Shown: positions 12,301 to 23,997 of the stretch, piece after piece
How positions within the stretch are numbered: position 1 is the stretch's first letter
Layout of the letters: every line of letters starts with the position of its first letter
Origin: Metallyticus violacea
Lineage: Eukaryota > Arthropoda > Insecta > Mantodea > Metallyticidae
DNA: 64,000 bases
Direction of reading: 5' to 3'
NCBI GenBank assembly: GCA_030762175.1
Contig: CM060838.1
Location: 21,386,001-21,450,000 of the forward strand
Program-made: the position numbers and the translations under genes
The notes under the pieces: generated by a model
What the model saw: only the letters and a program-made list of their open reading frames with translations
Databases searched by the model: none
What the model was told of the DNA's origin: nothing

Positions 12301-12323
12301 AGAAAAAAAAAGAGCATCTTGGT
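12129..12323 (+). repeat. A-rich minisatellite, three tandem units
   Basis: Three head-to-tail units start at 12129, 12200 and 12256 (71, 56 and 68 bp). Each opens with GTATTAGAACTGG, continues through a variable A/G tract and closes with AGAGCATCTTGGT. Length differences lie entirely in the A tract. Confidence 0.92.
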
Positions 12324-12329
12324 GTATTT

Positions 12330-12736
12330 CTCATTTAGCTCACTCTCAATTACTGAAACTTATCGATTGCTGCGGAATCGAACTGCAGTTCAGAATTCCC
12401 TGACACAGAAATAGTAGCTCTACACATAAGGCATATGCAGTTTAGGTGATCACATGAGCGAAATTTCTCGCATATTAATAACGAAAGCCATTGCTTTTAA
12501 CAGTTATATCGCTTCTCTTGTTTTTAAACCACAAAACTGCCCCGTATCATGGCACAGTGCTTGCTTTATATCCTTAACCTCCTCAAAATTGAGAAGCTAC
12601 ATTAAAAGCAGCAGCTCTCATTAGAATGAGACTCTCGTTTCACAAGAATGCGTTGGAAGGAACTGAGTAATAGGGAGCAAAATCGCCATTTTATTTTATA
12701 GCAGCGTTACTCAAACAATTATCAACAGTGGAGCAC

Positions 12737-12819
<83 letters not shown>

Positions 12820-13092
12820 AGTTAGAAGGTTCTTCGCAATAGCTTCTTCCATTCTCGTTCAAAAGCAATTTTGGCATATATGATGTTTCAAGTTTTAATT
12901 TTTACAGGGGAGCATTTAAAATTGCCACCTCAAATACTGTCACGTTCCACATCTATCCGGCAATTTTAACCAATAAGATGTCACGCCTCTTGATTCGTTG
13001 ACAACAAATATTACGTGTGACACCGTTAGACTTAGCCGTATAACTACTAGCTTGCCAATAAATGCGAAAGGGAATTTGTTAAATCAGAGCTG
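12330..13092. other. unassigned spacer around a TTA microsatellite
   Basis: No gene or element recognised on either side of the microsatellite. Confidence 0.5.
12738..12818 (+). repeat. (TTA)n microsatellite
   Basis: About 27 uninterrupted TTA units. Confidence 0.95.
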
Positions 13093-13094
13093 TA

Positions 13095-13715
13095 CCGAGG
13101 GTGCCAAAAAATGTATACACACTTTCGTAGTAGATATTTATTAAATGTATTTCAAAGTTGCACCGAAAAACGACAGTAATGTGTAGTATGATGTTCTGTA
13201 AACAGATGTGACTCACATACATTATGATAGCGTTGCTACGTGACAGGTAAATCAACAATGAACAAATGAAGCCAAGATTATCGTATGATGTTCTGTAAAT
13301 AGACGTGACTCACATTATGTTATGCTAGCGTATCTACAATAAAATGGAGCCAAGATTATCGTTTGAACAGCTGAAAGCAATTTTGAAGTGGTAGTGGAAA
13401 ACCGAGAATATTGTTGAAGTTCAAAGGCAATGGAGACGTGTGTACAGAACAGAACCGCCGTTGGACTTCTACCTAAGGGGAACTCTTAAGGATGCTGTAT
13501 ACCGTAGAAAACAAGCTACACTGGCAGCACTTCGGGAAGAAATTGAAACGACATGGGCTGCAGTCGCTGAGGACACTTTCGCAAATGTTGCTCAATCAAC
13601 GTACTCAGAAGTGTATCGACGCCGATGGTGGGCATTTTGAGCAAATGCTGTAACTGTAAAAGTCTAAGATGATTAGTGCTCATCATTTTCTGTTTGTGTG
13701 AATTCAGCTTTGTTA
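13095..13715 (+). mobile_element. family B element copy 2, core-deleted and 3'-truncated
   Basis: The left TIR (CCGAGGGTGCCAAAAAATGT) follows TA at 13093-13094. From 13343 the plus strand encodes EPRLSFEQLKAILKW, a stop, then WKTENIVEVQRQWRR. This runs almost directly into the transposase C-terminus PLDFYLRGTLKDAVYRRKQA. As in copy 1 the catalytic core is deleted, but the junction is different. The third-Asp motif is cut away (PPLDFYL without SPDLT). The duplicated motif around 13180-13300 (TATGATGTTCTGTAAA) is a short internal direct repeat. The right TIR is missing. Confidence 0.85.
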
Positions 13716-14510
13716 GTTAATTCATCTGTGCATGCCTCTGATTTGGGGAAAGATGTGACACCCGACATGTCCTACCCATTTGGCATCTTTCACCACGACT
13801 TGCTACATAGTTTGGCGAACTCCCAACCACCAATTACGTTAAAACATAAGACTTCTGGTTCTACGATCAACCACCACCAACAGTCATTCTTCTTAACGGA
13901 CATTCTCTCCTCAATAATTAACAAACGCACCACAACAATCTAAGCCATGGTTCCCAAACTTCTTGCATGCACGACCCCCCCCCCCTTTTCGAGAATGAAA
14001 TTATTAGCCACCCCTCCATTCATTTTGCTGCTTAATAATAATTAATTTGGAAGTTTGCGCGCAAGTTTCAACAATATGAAATCTTTGTAATTACCAGAGT
14101 CATTGTTGTTCGAACAATCCGAAATTCTTGCCTTGTTTCCTGCTAGTCATTTCTTCACATTGGGAACAACACAACAATGATTCTTGTAATTACATAGATG
14201 TCATATTGTTGAAACGTGCGTAGTTTATGCAAAACTGAATAGGTCGCATTTTATGGATGGGATAAAGGGAATACAAAATTGCAGGAATATCGATTTGAGA
14301 GAAGATCGATTATATTGAGAAATGCATCGGTTTTTTACGATTTCTTTATTTTGCACAGGTTTTAACACTGGAAAACAGCTGGATATTATGTGTTGGTTAT
14401 GTGCGTATCGTTTCATATCATACACAGGTAATCTACAGCCGCGCATCTTCTGGTAGGTCTGCAGTATTCTGTGATTTGTAACCTGCGCGGTGCAAACGAG
14501 ATATTTCCAG

Positions 14511-14512
<2 letters not shown>
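13716..14512. other. unassigned spacer
   Basis: Contains a C run of about nine bases near 13976 and otherwise nothing recognised. Confidence 0.5.

Positions 14513-14590
<78 letters not shown>
14513..14590 (+). repeat. compound (AT)n-(GT)n microsatellite
   Basis: About 19 AT units pass through ATGTAT units into about 12 GT units. Confidence 0.95.
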
Positions 14591-14591
14591 A

Positions 14592-14926
14592 TTAATGAGG
14601 TTGAACACGCTTTGGTAATCCCCTACCCCGCCTATCACGCTCCATTACTATCTGGTTAACATCCTCTTAAATTATATCACGCCAGCTCATAATTTAGCTT
14701 CTCCATTCGCTCAACCGCGTCACTGACAGTCTCTCATTTACATGCTGTCTTGGTTCTTTTTATATTCTGTCCGCTCGTTTATCCTCTTGTGTTGTTTTCC
14801 TCTTTCTTCATTTATGCCTTATTTGGTTCGTCATTTTATATTCTTCCCCAAGTATATTATTTTTACAGTATTTTCTCTTTGCGTTTTTTTCTAATTTTAT
14901 CATCTATTATGATACATACATACATA
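14592..14926 (+). other. unassigned, partly pyrimidine-rich
   Basis: From about 14725 to 14905 the plus strand is T/C-rich, like the tract at 5780-6430. No gene recognised. Confidence 0.45.
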
Positions 14927-16074
14927 CAGAGAGTGCCAAAAATGTATATACACTTTCACATTAGATATCTATTTAATATATTTCAAAGTTGGACTGAAAA
15001 ACAACAGAAATGTGTAGTATGATGTTCTGTAAACAGATGTGACTCACATACATTATGATAGCGTTGCTACGTTACAGGTAATCAATAATGAACAAATGAA
15101 GCCAAGATTATCATAAATCAATAATGAACAATGAAGCCAAAATTATCGTATGATGTTCTGTAAACAGATGTGACTCATTACGTTATGCTAGTGTTGCTGC
15201 AGTGGTTATCATACTTGCCTCCTAAACCCAAGATCGCGGGTTCAAACCCGGCCAGAACCGATGTATCTTTTCGGGCGTAAAAATCCTAAGTATGGCTTCC
15301 TTCGGAAGGGAAGTAAAGCCGTGGGTCCCGAGTCGTACGTTTACGGCACGAAAAAGAACCTCAAGCCTGAAAGAGGGGCCTCTGAGCAAAATTAGTCCGC
15401 CGTTTCACCCCCTGAGTTCAATGGGACGCTGATGACCTGAGATGTTAAAGAGCGTCCATAAATAAATCAATAAAAAATAGTGTTGCTACAACAAAATGGA
15501 GCCAAGATTATCGTTTGAACAGCGGAAAGCAATTTTGAAGAGGTATTGGAAAACCGAGAATGTTGTTCAAGTCCAAAGTCAATGGAGAATGTGTACAGAA
15601 CTGAACCGCCAACGCAAGTAACAATGGCATGCATTTGAGACAAATTTGAGACTCATGGTACCGTATGCGATGTTCACAAGGGCAGATCTGAGAGACCTTG
15701 CACAGCAACAAGCCCCTCGGACTGGATCCAAGGCACTGGATAGGACAAAGAGGTCCGAACGAGTTTCCACCGCGTTCTCCGTTGAACTTCTACCTATGGG
15801 GAACTCTTAAGGATGTTGTATACCGTAGAAAACCAGCTACACTGACAGCACTTCGGGTAGAAATTGAAACGGCATGTGCTGCAATCACTGAGGACACTTT
15901 CGTAAACGTTGCTCAATCAGTAGTTCAACAGAAGTGTATCGACGTCGATAGTGGGCATTAAAAGTTTAAGATTATTAGTGATCATCATTTTCTGTTTGCG
16001 TGACTTCATTTTTGTTATGTTAACACAGTTTTTTTCTTTGCTTGAAGTGTGTATACCATTTTTGGTTCCCTGTG
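14927..16074 (+). mobile_element. family B element copy 3, with a nested SINE-A
   Basis: The left TIR (CAGAGAGTGCCAAAAATGTA) and the degenerate right TIR (GTGTATACCATTTTTGGTTC) both abut TA. From 15497 the plus strand encodes EPRLSFEQRKAILKRYWKTE. A frameshifted DUF4817-like continuation follows (DKFETHGTVCDVHKGRSERP, about 15640-15700), then HWIGQRGPNEFPPRSP joined to LNFYLWGTLKDVVYRRKP. Compared with copy 1 the residues DLTP, including the third catalytic Asp, are missing, and the first two catalytic regions are deleted. This is the most informative copy because it keeps more of the N-terminus. Non-autonomous and decayed. Confidence 0.88.
15201..15477 (+). mobile_element. SINE-A nested in family B copy 3
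   Basis: SINE-A lacking the first part of the tRNA head (it begins AGTGGTTATCATACTTGCC) but with the B box (GGGTTCAAACCCGGCC) and the whole body to AAATAAATCAATAAAAAA. It is flanked by a target-site duplication of 12 bp with one mismatch, TAGTGTTGCTGC (15189-15200) and TAGTGTTGCTAC (15478-15489). The interrupted family B sequence resumes exactly after it. Confidence 0.93.
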
Positions 16075-16075
16075 T

Positions 16076-17029
16076 ATATTTTGTCACTACATTAAAACAT
16101 AATATTTATTGTAATATTCACAACTAACCAGAAGAACGAAAAGCCATGGCACAATAGATGTTTCCAGGCGTCGCAGTAAACATTTATAAAAATAACTCCA
16201 ACACAAGCAACTAAAAACACCCAGACAGACTGAGTGTTTTGCGCATTTCGCTCTCTGTTATCTGAGGATTTACGACAAGCCCCGTCAGTGCTATCGCGAG
16301 TAACAAACACATGAACAAGCATGTGCAGACGTAACGCTTCCGCGGCTCACGTTCACAGATAAAATCTTGGCTTCCGGGTGCTGTCGCTTGTTGTTGGTAA
16401 AATTTGTTATTGCTGACGTTTCCTATAGCTCATTTTACCACAAAGTCACTTTAACGTGGACAATATAGCTAGTGACCCAATACTACGATGAACTATTACA
16501 ATATCATCGACTTGAGTTGTTGGATAAACATTCCGTAAATTAGTTACATAGACCACTGTGCGTTGTTGGGGACTTTCAACATATCTTTACGTTTTAAGTT
16601 CGATCCAGTCGAATACAGAATTATTATAAATGGATCAACTTTGCATATCTGTTATAAAGAAAATATTTACTAGAGAAAAAACTGAGATGCTAATGAATAG
16701 GAAAACTCTCCAAGTTTACATTAGTACTCGCGCCTGCGCATTCTTCTTACTGACGTATCGGAACTGTGTAACTGATAACTGCTTCTCAGTTGAGTATCAA
16801 CTTAAAAACTGCCTAACTGATATATTAGTACTGCATTCCCGTGTCCTTAACTTGTAATGTGCATCTGAGAGCTGAGTTGCATTCTCACCGCATCTGTAAC
16901 TTAAACTGCTTGTGTTTCGCCGGTGTTAAACTTCAAACTGCGTACTCAGGAATGGACAAAAAAGGAATTGCTTGTCTCTAGCCGCGTGTAGATCTTATAA
17001 CTGTGTGCCTCTGTAACGTCCAACTAATA
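16076..17029. other. unassigned spacer
   Basis: No gene or mobile element recognised between the family B copy 3 and the family B end fragment. Confidence 0.5.
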
Positions 17030-17130
17030 TGATTAATGCTCATCATTTTCTGTTTGTGTGAATTAATTTTTGTTGCGTTAACATAGTTTTTTCGTTGCTT
17101 GAAATGTGTATACATTTTTGGCACCCTCTG
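17030..17130 (+). mobile_element. family B 3'-end fragment
   Basis: Matches the 3' non-coding end of family B (CTCATCATTTTCTGTTTGTG) through to a perfect right TIR ending GGCACCCTCTG, followed by TA at 17131-17132. Confidence 0.85.
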
Positions 17131-17132
17131 TA

Positions 17133-19100
17133 TGATGATTGGGCTTATTTAAACATACATTATAATTATATTTCAGTGGGGGAGAATCCGAGGAACTATT
17201 GCAAAGCTAATTGTAAAGCTTTACAATATTTTTTACATCAGAATACACTAAATTTATAATAGTGTGCCACTTTTTACCGTTCCTACTTAAAGTACAAAGC
17301 TATTTGGTTTCTGGTTAAAAAAAAAGTTTTAAAATGTCTTATCTCGCAGTATTTTATTTTTCAAAACTTACTAATTAAATCTTATTCCTTAAACCTCTAA
17401 TATTACTAGCATTTATCTAGCGTACTACTGATTAATAGGAATGTTGTGCAAGCGATGTTTCCTAAGAGTTTATAGTCAGTTATCGCTTAGGGAAGTCTTT
17501 GTGCAATCATTAGGCTCAAATTCAACCAAGGAATATCTCTCAACTTCTACTTATGGTAGCCCTTATGGTCACATTGTTCCCCAGACTTCAATCCTGTAGT
17601 TTAGAAAGTGTGAAGGGCTCAGAAAAAGGCGGTACAGGGGACCTTTTTAAACCCTTCATTGGTTGTTCTGGGAAGCAGCGTCCAATATCAGAAATAAGCG
17701 TGATAAAACGGGAAAATCGATTTTTGAAATAAGGGATATCACCAATAGTATTTGAGGACTTTACCAAGAAAAATGGTCGTTAATTTGAAAACACTTAAAC
17801 CCTAATTATATCAGTAAGTGTGCTTGATTTATTTAGAAACAGGTTTATTGTGGCCGAAAATGAATATTATTACATAAAAGGAGTATCTTATTATTTATCA
17901 GTTCCTATAAAACATGCAAAACTACTTAACTGTAGAAATTAGAAAAATATTAAGTAATTTTTCACGTAACGCCCCTTGAAACAGCTGTAGTTGGTTATTG
18001 TTTTCTGTTTATTTTGTTTGAAAACTTTAATATTAAAACAATACTAAATTGACATTCTTGTAAATATTTTAATTATTTAAACAATATACCGATTATTTAT
18101 TTCAATAATGTCTTCTGAACTTCCCTCTAAAGTTGTAAATGATCTCTCTTACAAGAAAATATCTTGATGGGCTGCTTATATGCATGTTAAACAAAACACG
18201 ATACACCACTGTATGGATTCCACATCGTAAATTGTTGCACAAGGCGCGCTATGACGTAACACGTAAGTACATCAATGCTTATTTTTACTTTTTTTCCCCC
18301 GAGATTCAGTAGGTATATGGCACCTATAAACCTTGTGAACCGTAAAATGCACTAACTTGAGAGAAACCTATGGTTAGAACGGGAGTAAAAGGCGGAAGAG
18401 AAACCTGCAGTATTGTAAAGCCGTTAAGACACGCAAGACTAGAATGTGTGAAATTCATCCAGTGCCTCCTATTGCGTCGCCAATGTGCATCAGCAAAACA
18501 TTATAGCGCTATAGTGTACACTTGAATATCATCTGTGCGAAGCTGACCACGTTTCTGGGGTTATTTACAATCTTCGAGGAATGTACCCTCCATGAGCTTA
18601 TAGAGGCGCTTTTGAGACAATATTATGGAAGATATGCCTGATAATTAAAGCAAATAAATTAATTGTATTTTTAATATACGTATCCCCAATACGAATCTTT
18701 ATATTTACAGTGATAAATATGAAAACTAGTAGTGACAGAAGTGCCTTAATTAAATCTCTTTTCATATAAATGGTTTCGTGCCGAACTGTGCACGCAAATT
18801 TAATTGGATGCTGTTCGTGCAGGAGGAAAACTTGAATTGCTTTAACAGAGTGCAATGTTGTCTTACGACACAGCGTACATGCAGTGCAAATGTAACTAAG
18901 AGGAACCTCCTTAACTTTCATGTAAAGTGAATATTCGATTCTGGCCTTAAGGGCATCACATATTTTCTAATGAACGCATGCATTTTTTTGTTCATGGTTT
19001 GAATTTATCATGTAATAATATGTATACATCTAATTATACAGAATTTAAATTACAAGTACAGGATAATTAATATAAAACGAAGTGTTTTTTTTAAATAGGA

Positions 19101-19141
<41 letters not shown>

Positions 19142-21578
19142 AGTGATTCTGTGTGGGTTTTCGTTTAAACAACCCGGAAATTGTGGAATTTTTGTTTTAT
19201 TATTTAAGATTTATAACGTATACAAATGAAATCACTGCCTACTAATTTTTTCTACCTCTTTATTTAATGAAAATGAAAAGCGCTGACCAGCGATGAAGAA
19301 CTAAACGAACAGATGGAAATCTGGCTTCAAATCTCTTAATTTTCGCATCGCTAATATATTTTTATGAGCAGGTGCACTGTGCTGATGAAAAATAAATGTG
19401 TTTTTCTTCAAATCGGGTCTTTTCTTACGAATGTTTTCTTATGGTTGGTTTAAAACATTGAAATAATATTATCTGGGTATAGTTTTTCCCTTCTGAAGAT
19501 AAGCGAGTCGGCTTCAAGGCTCTTAAGTCATCTTTAAATAAAGCAGTTCATTATTTATTGTTGAAAACGAAGAAGAGGAATTTTAAATTTTGGTATGAAT
19601 TTTCTTTGGCGTTAAATCGTATTTTACAAAGAACTTCATATTGCAAGTCACCCAATTTTATCCATTTTATGAAATCCACAACAGTATGGCTTATAATCTG
19701 TTTGAAACAAATACTTAGCATGAAATGAATGCTTAAGACAGACGTATCAACGTAAAAAAACAATCAATTTGCCAATAGTATGACCGCCTATCATTGGGCT
19801 GAAATTTTTTCAGACCGTCCTCACAGAGTTTGCAACACATTTATCCTAATTTTATGTTTTTCAATGTATCATATGTTGTAAAGTTATGTGTTAATATTTA
19901 AATCTATAAAAAAATGTAAAAATATATAAAAAAAAGTCATTTCAATCAAGTATTACTGGTTGTTTCCTGTTACACATGACTAACAATATATCAATCATTT
20001 ATTCGTCCGTAAAGATCAAATGCATAATATTGGAATTACATCAGATTATGGAAAAAAATACAATAGAAAAAAAAACAAGAGAGACAAAATAATGCTGTAA
20101 AAATTCATAATTTACAAATATATCCAAAATGTTCAAAATAATTATTTGGTTATAGTTTGTAGATAAGGGTAATACGTATTTAATTTCAAATCTTAATTTA
20201 TTTAAGTAGTAAATGCTTCTACGCTGTAAAAACAATTTTCAAGCAATAAAGATTTCTTAAAAAAAATTTGGCATCTAATAGATATCAAAGTTTGCGGCAG
20301 ATTGTTGTATAATTCAGGACAATTATAATGTTCATGTCTTATGCTGCTTAACTAATGATTGTTTCTTGTGTTATGATTGTGTCTGTCTTTGTTCAACTGA
20401 AATTCCGTTAGATATTTTTTGGTGTAAATTAAAACTTCAATTATGGGAATGAGAGCTCAGGCAAAACCTGATATATTCGCATATATTTATTTTCTAGTTT
20501 CCTATCATCTGTTACATACAACTAAAAATATGTCGAGCGTCCAGAGGAAAAACCTGACATTATTTTCTAATATTTTTATTCAAATTAGTGTACGTTTTGA
20601 AAGTCGTATATAGAAAAGGGCAGTATCTGTAATCCTTTTAGTCAACAACATGAGATGTATTTATTGTAGAAATCACTACATATGTACCTATAGCTATAGC
20701 GAGCATGCGCACATTGGTTCCCAGTGAAGAACAGCATTTACTTTCGCTAGTTTTCATCTTTTAAAACAATGCAGAAACGCTTCACGGTAAACACGTTATC
20801 AATTTTAGTTTATTGTGAACAAAACTGCCTAAGAAACATGTTTTATTCTCTATGGCTCTTAAAAATGAGTAGTTTGTATTTCTTATAAATTTAGAGACTG
20901 GGTATAAAGTTTAATAAACTGGTCACGCGAAGAAACATTAATGTGCAGCACTGTACTGTAGTAATTGCCGGAGATTGAGAAAGAGGGGGCTGCCCACCCT
21001 CTCCCATAGGGTTGAGTCATCCCCTCCTGGCCTGTGGGATGCTGATGTGTAAGGAGGGTTGTATAGATCTCCATAGGGGAGGTTCCAGCACCCCCACCTC
21101 TTCCATTCAACTAAATTGAGTAGCGCCAACGACCTGCAAATCTCTCTTCGCTTCCAGCAACGCATGGTCTTTCTTAACTATTGTTTCTTTTTGTGAAACT
21201 CTGTTCCATTGAATGGAAGACGTTATTAGTTCATACACTGTAAAATACTTCTCGGTGATTTTATTGATTCATTTGCAGTTTTAATGAAGTGCTGGCCTAC
21301 CCTTCCCTCACCTTGGAGGGGAGAAAGCGTCTTGTATGTATTGAAGTATATTGCCCTATCAAAGTCGACATCCTGAGTTTAAAATTAATTAAACGACACT
21401 TAACGTACATTTTTCTCAATATCAGAAGATAACAGGGAACAAACGCTGACAGCCGGTCGGGTTCGAACACACAATTTAACTGATTAAGAGTAATTTTGGA
21501 CACGAAAGCTTGTTTGCTGTTTGTTTTTAAAATATTGCAAACTTGCCATTCATATGCAACAGATGCAACATCGTCAAG
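17133..21578. other. long unassigned AT-rich region
   Basis: About 4.4 kb with no supported gene. It contains an (AT)n microsatellite at 19103-19139 and a locally GC-richer block near 20980-21120. Open frames such as 18598-18921 (minus) have no recognisable domain and AT-driven composition. No TIR pair or tRNA-like head was found by eye. Confidence 0.45.
19103..19139 (+). repeat. (AT)n microsatellite
   Basis: About 18 AT units. Confidence 0.95.
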
Positions 21579-21874
21579 CGGGAACCGCCACGGGTGGCTG
21601 AGGACGTTAAGGCGCGGACTCTGAGCGGGAGGTCTGGGGTTCGAATCCCGCCAGGACCGTCCTCCCGTACTGTTTTTTTTTTTTTTTTTTTTCAGGTTTT
21701 CCTCAGTCCTCATAGCTGGCAAATGCCGGGGAGATACCCTAAATATAGGCCTGGAACGTTTCCTTCCTTAAAAATATCCTTTTCCAATATATCATTTCAT
21801 CTCGTGTATCACCAGTGTTCACCGCCTGTGGTGCCTCAGTAGTAAAAACGGGCGTTAAACACCATTCAAAAAAA
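21579..21874 (+). mobile_element. SINE-B reference copy with target-site duplication
   Basis: The best-preserved SINE-B. The tRNA-like head has an A-box-like segment (TGGCTGAGGACGTTAAGG) and B box (GGGGTTCGAATCCC), resembling a Leu/Ser-type tRNA. A T run of about 21 follows at about 21670-21691, then the body CAGGTTTTCCTCAGTCCTC, GGCCTGGAACGTTTCCTTCC and CTCAGTAGTAAAAACGGGCG, and a short A tail. The 9-bp duplication ATCGTCAAG flanks it (21570-21578 and 21875-21883), which fixes both ends. Confidence 0.93.
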
Positions 21875-21883
21875 ATCGTCAAG

Positions 21884-22830
21884 GTTCATGTGTTGGCGCA
21901 GTAGTGTAGCCCACTTTTTAAGAGCATGCTTGTCGGAAAGCGTACATCATATTGAGCGATAATGAAGCAACTAACGGAAAGAATAGCAGCCATGGCGTTA
22001 AAGCGATGCGATTACGTTCAGAAGAGAAAGCAAATATATCTTACAATTTCATTTACAAGTACTAAATAGATTGTCTGAATCTGTGCTTAGCTGTAATAGA
22101 ACACGATCAAAGTGTCTGATACAATAAACATTTAAAATGAGCTGAAACTGTAGTGATACTTATGTGGCAAAATTTCACGAGTGCATGGTACTTGCATAAA
22201 ATTTAATCTCATGCAACATTCATAACAAGTTATCGTCTCATGGTTACTTTAAAAGAAAGCAAGATTTATTTTTCTGACAGAATAGAGAATTACAACATGG
22301 TTGTTTTTCTGTTTTTCTTTATCTTGTATCATATTATGGTACTTTAAACGTACAAGCTTTCTGATTCGATTATTCAAATTTGGAGGGAAAAATTTATGTA
22401 AATCAACCGAGGGCATCAGAATCCGTTTTTTACACAAATAGTGACCATATTATTTTTATTTAGAAAAAGACAATATTTTTATAAAAAGGGGGCATTTTAA
22501 TAATGAAACAGTGTGGTTACATTAAATATAGCTGTCAAATCTATCGGGTGTGAAAGAATATTTAAATAAAAAAAAAAGATTACATAATTTTTTGCAAGGT
22601 ATGCCTAGCAAACATTTTTGGATGAAAATTAAAAAACAGTGTGGACCAACCAAGAGTTTACACATATTTAATGAGCTTATGCTAGTTTTAAGAGCATTAT
22701 TATTGAACCGATTGATGGCAGTTATTAAAGAGCGTAGACGCGGTTTTATTTGTGGAGAAAAAGGTAAAGCAATATCTCCTGAAAAGTGAAAACAGGACAG
22801 TAATCAGTAAAATAACAAAAGCTGCATTAC
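21884..22830. other. unassigned AT-rich spacer
   Basis: Includes a 79-codon plus-strand frame (22550-22789) rich in Lys/Arg with no recognised domain. No element boundaries seen. Confidence 0.4.
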
Positions 22831-22840
22831 GTCACAAACT

Positions 22841-23153
22841 TCGCCAGTCCTAGTAGTCTACTAGTAACCGTACTGGCCTCCTAAACCCAAAATCGCGGGT
22901 TCAATTGCGGCCAAGGTCGATGTTTTTTTTTTTTTTTTTTTTTTTTCCTGGCGTAAAAATCCTAAGTATGGCTCGCTTCGGAAGAGAAATAAAGCTGTGG
23001 GTCGCATGTCGTATATTTACGGCATGTAAAAGAACCTCTAGCCCGAAAGAAGAGATCTCTGAGCAAAATTTATTGGGCGTTTCACGCCCTGAATGGAATG
23101 GGACGCTGATGACCTGAAATGTTAAAGAGCACGCGTAAATAAACTAAAAGAAA
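22841..23153 (+). mobile_element. SINE-A copy with target-site duplication
   Basis: Head CGCCAGTCCTAGTAGTCTAC, B box GGGTTCAATTGCGGCC, an expanded T run of about 26 at 22922-22947, then the usual body to ACGCGTAAATAAACTAAAAG. A short duplication GTCACAAA flanks it (22831-22838 and 23154-23161). Confidence 0.9.
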
Positions 23154-23161
23154 GTCACAAA

Positions 23162-23997
23162 ATTTTCTTCGAGTTGTGTTTGAACGAAAATAAACATTAC
23201 GTTCCTAATTTATTATGACATTCAAAAGAGATGGAAATAAACTCATGCATTTATTGTTTAATTAACTCAATAATTGTTTTAATATTTAATTTATTTATTC
23301 CCAAGTATGTTATTCTCACAAGCAACGAAATGAATGGGAGAAACTGTAAACATACTCCTCACTTCCCACAAAATATTCCTAAACCCTTGTCTGGTCCAAG
23401 CTGTAGGTTATACGAATGCGGACATATTTTAAGACATTCAAGGCGTTTGTTCGTTTTAAACCATTACGTAGATCAGAGGCTAAAGCTACTTAGGGGGGGT
23501 TTTACGTACAGACCTATGATATCCGCCATTAGAGCAGAAAATACCGCCTTGGTGCCTCAGTAATGGGCGTTAAACACTATTTAAAACAGCAGAACATCGA
23601 TTACCCGTCATAGTAAAGGAGTAGGAATGGAGCAGCTAATCGGGCTAAATGGTAGCCGAACTGTAAGGAACAGAGGAAGTTCTTGTGTTTGTGCTGATAA
23701 TGCACAGTCTGCTCGTGCTGAGGCATTACTCGAAAGCGACATTCGTACTGCTCGGAGTTCGACTGATTTCTAGCGAGAAGAAAGGTGGACTTACCTCCCA
23801 AGCAAAACATACACACATACACTTGCATATGTATCAGTTCTGCTTCTGATCGTCATTACGTCAACATGTACCTTATATTAATAGTTAATAGCGAACCTTC
23901 TGCTTTGCATGGTTTATAGTTAGTGTTAGAATATACTTTTACATAAATATTGTCTATTATATAAATACAGTTAATGGGTGTGTCATAACAATATAGT
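23162..23997. other. unassigned, with a SINE-B tail fragment
   Basis: Only the SINE-B 3' end at about 23546-23586 is recognised. The frames at 23231-23563 and 23601-23828 show no domain. Confidence 0.45.
23546..23586 (+). mobile_element. SINE-B 3'-end fragment
   Basis: GGTGCCTCAGTAATGGGCGT followed by TAAACACTATTTAAA matches the terminal 40 bp of SINE-B. Confidence 0.65.

Noticed and set aside
14225..14638. 137-codon minus-strand frame with His-Thr and Tyr-Ile runs
   Set aside because: The runs are translations of the (GT)n-(AT)n microsatellite; the remainder has no recognisable domain.
17530..17600. NFYLW and SPDFNP words resembling a transposase end
   Set aside because: Order is wrong for the family (SPD should precede FYLW) and nothing around supports it.
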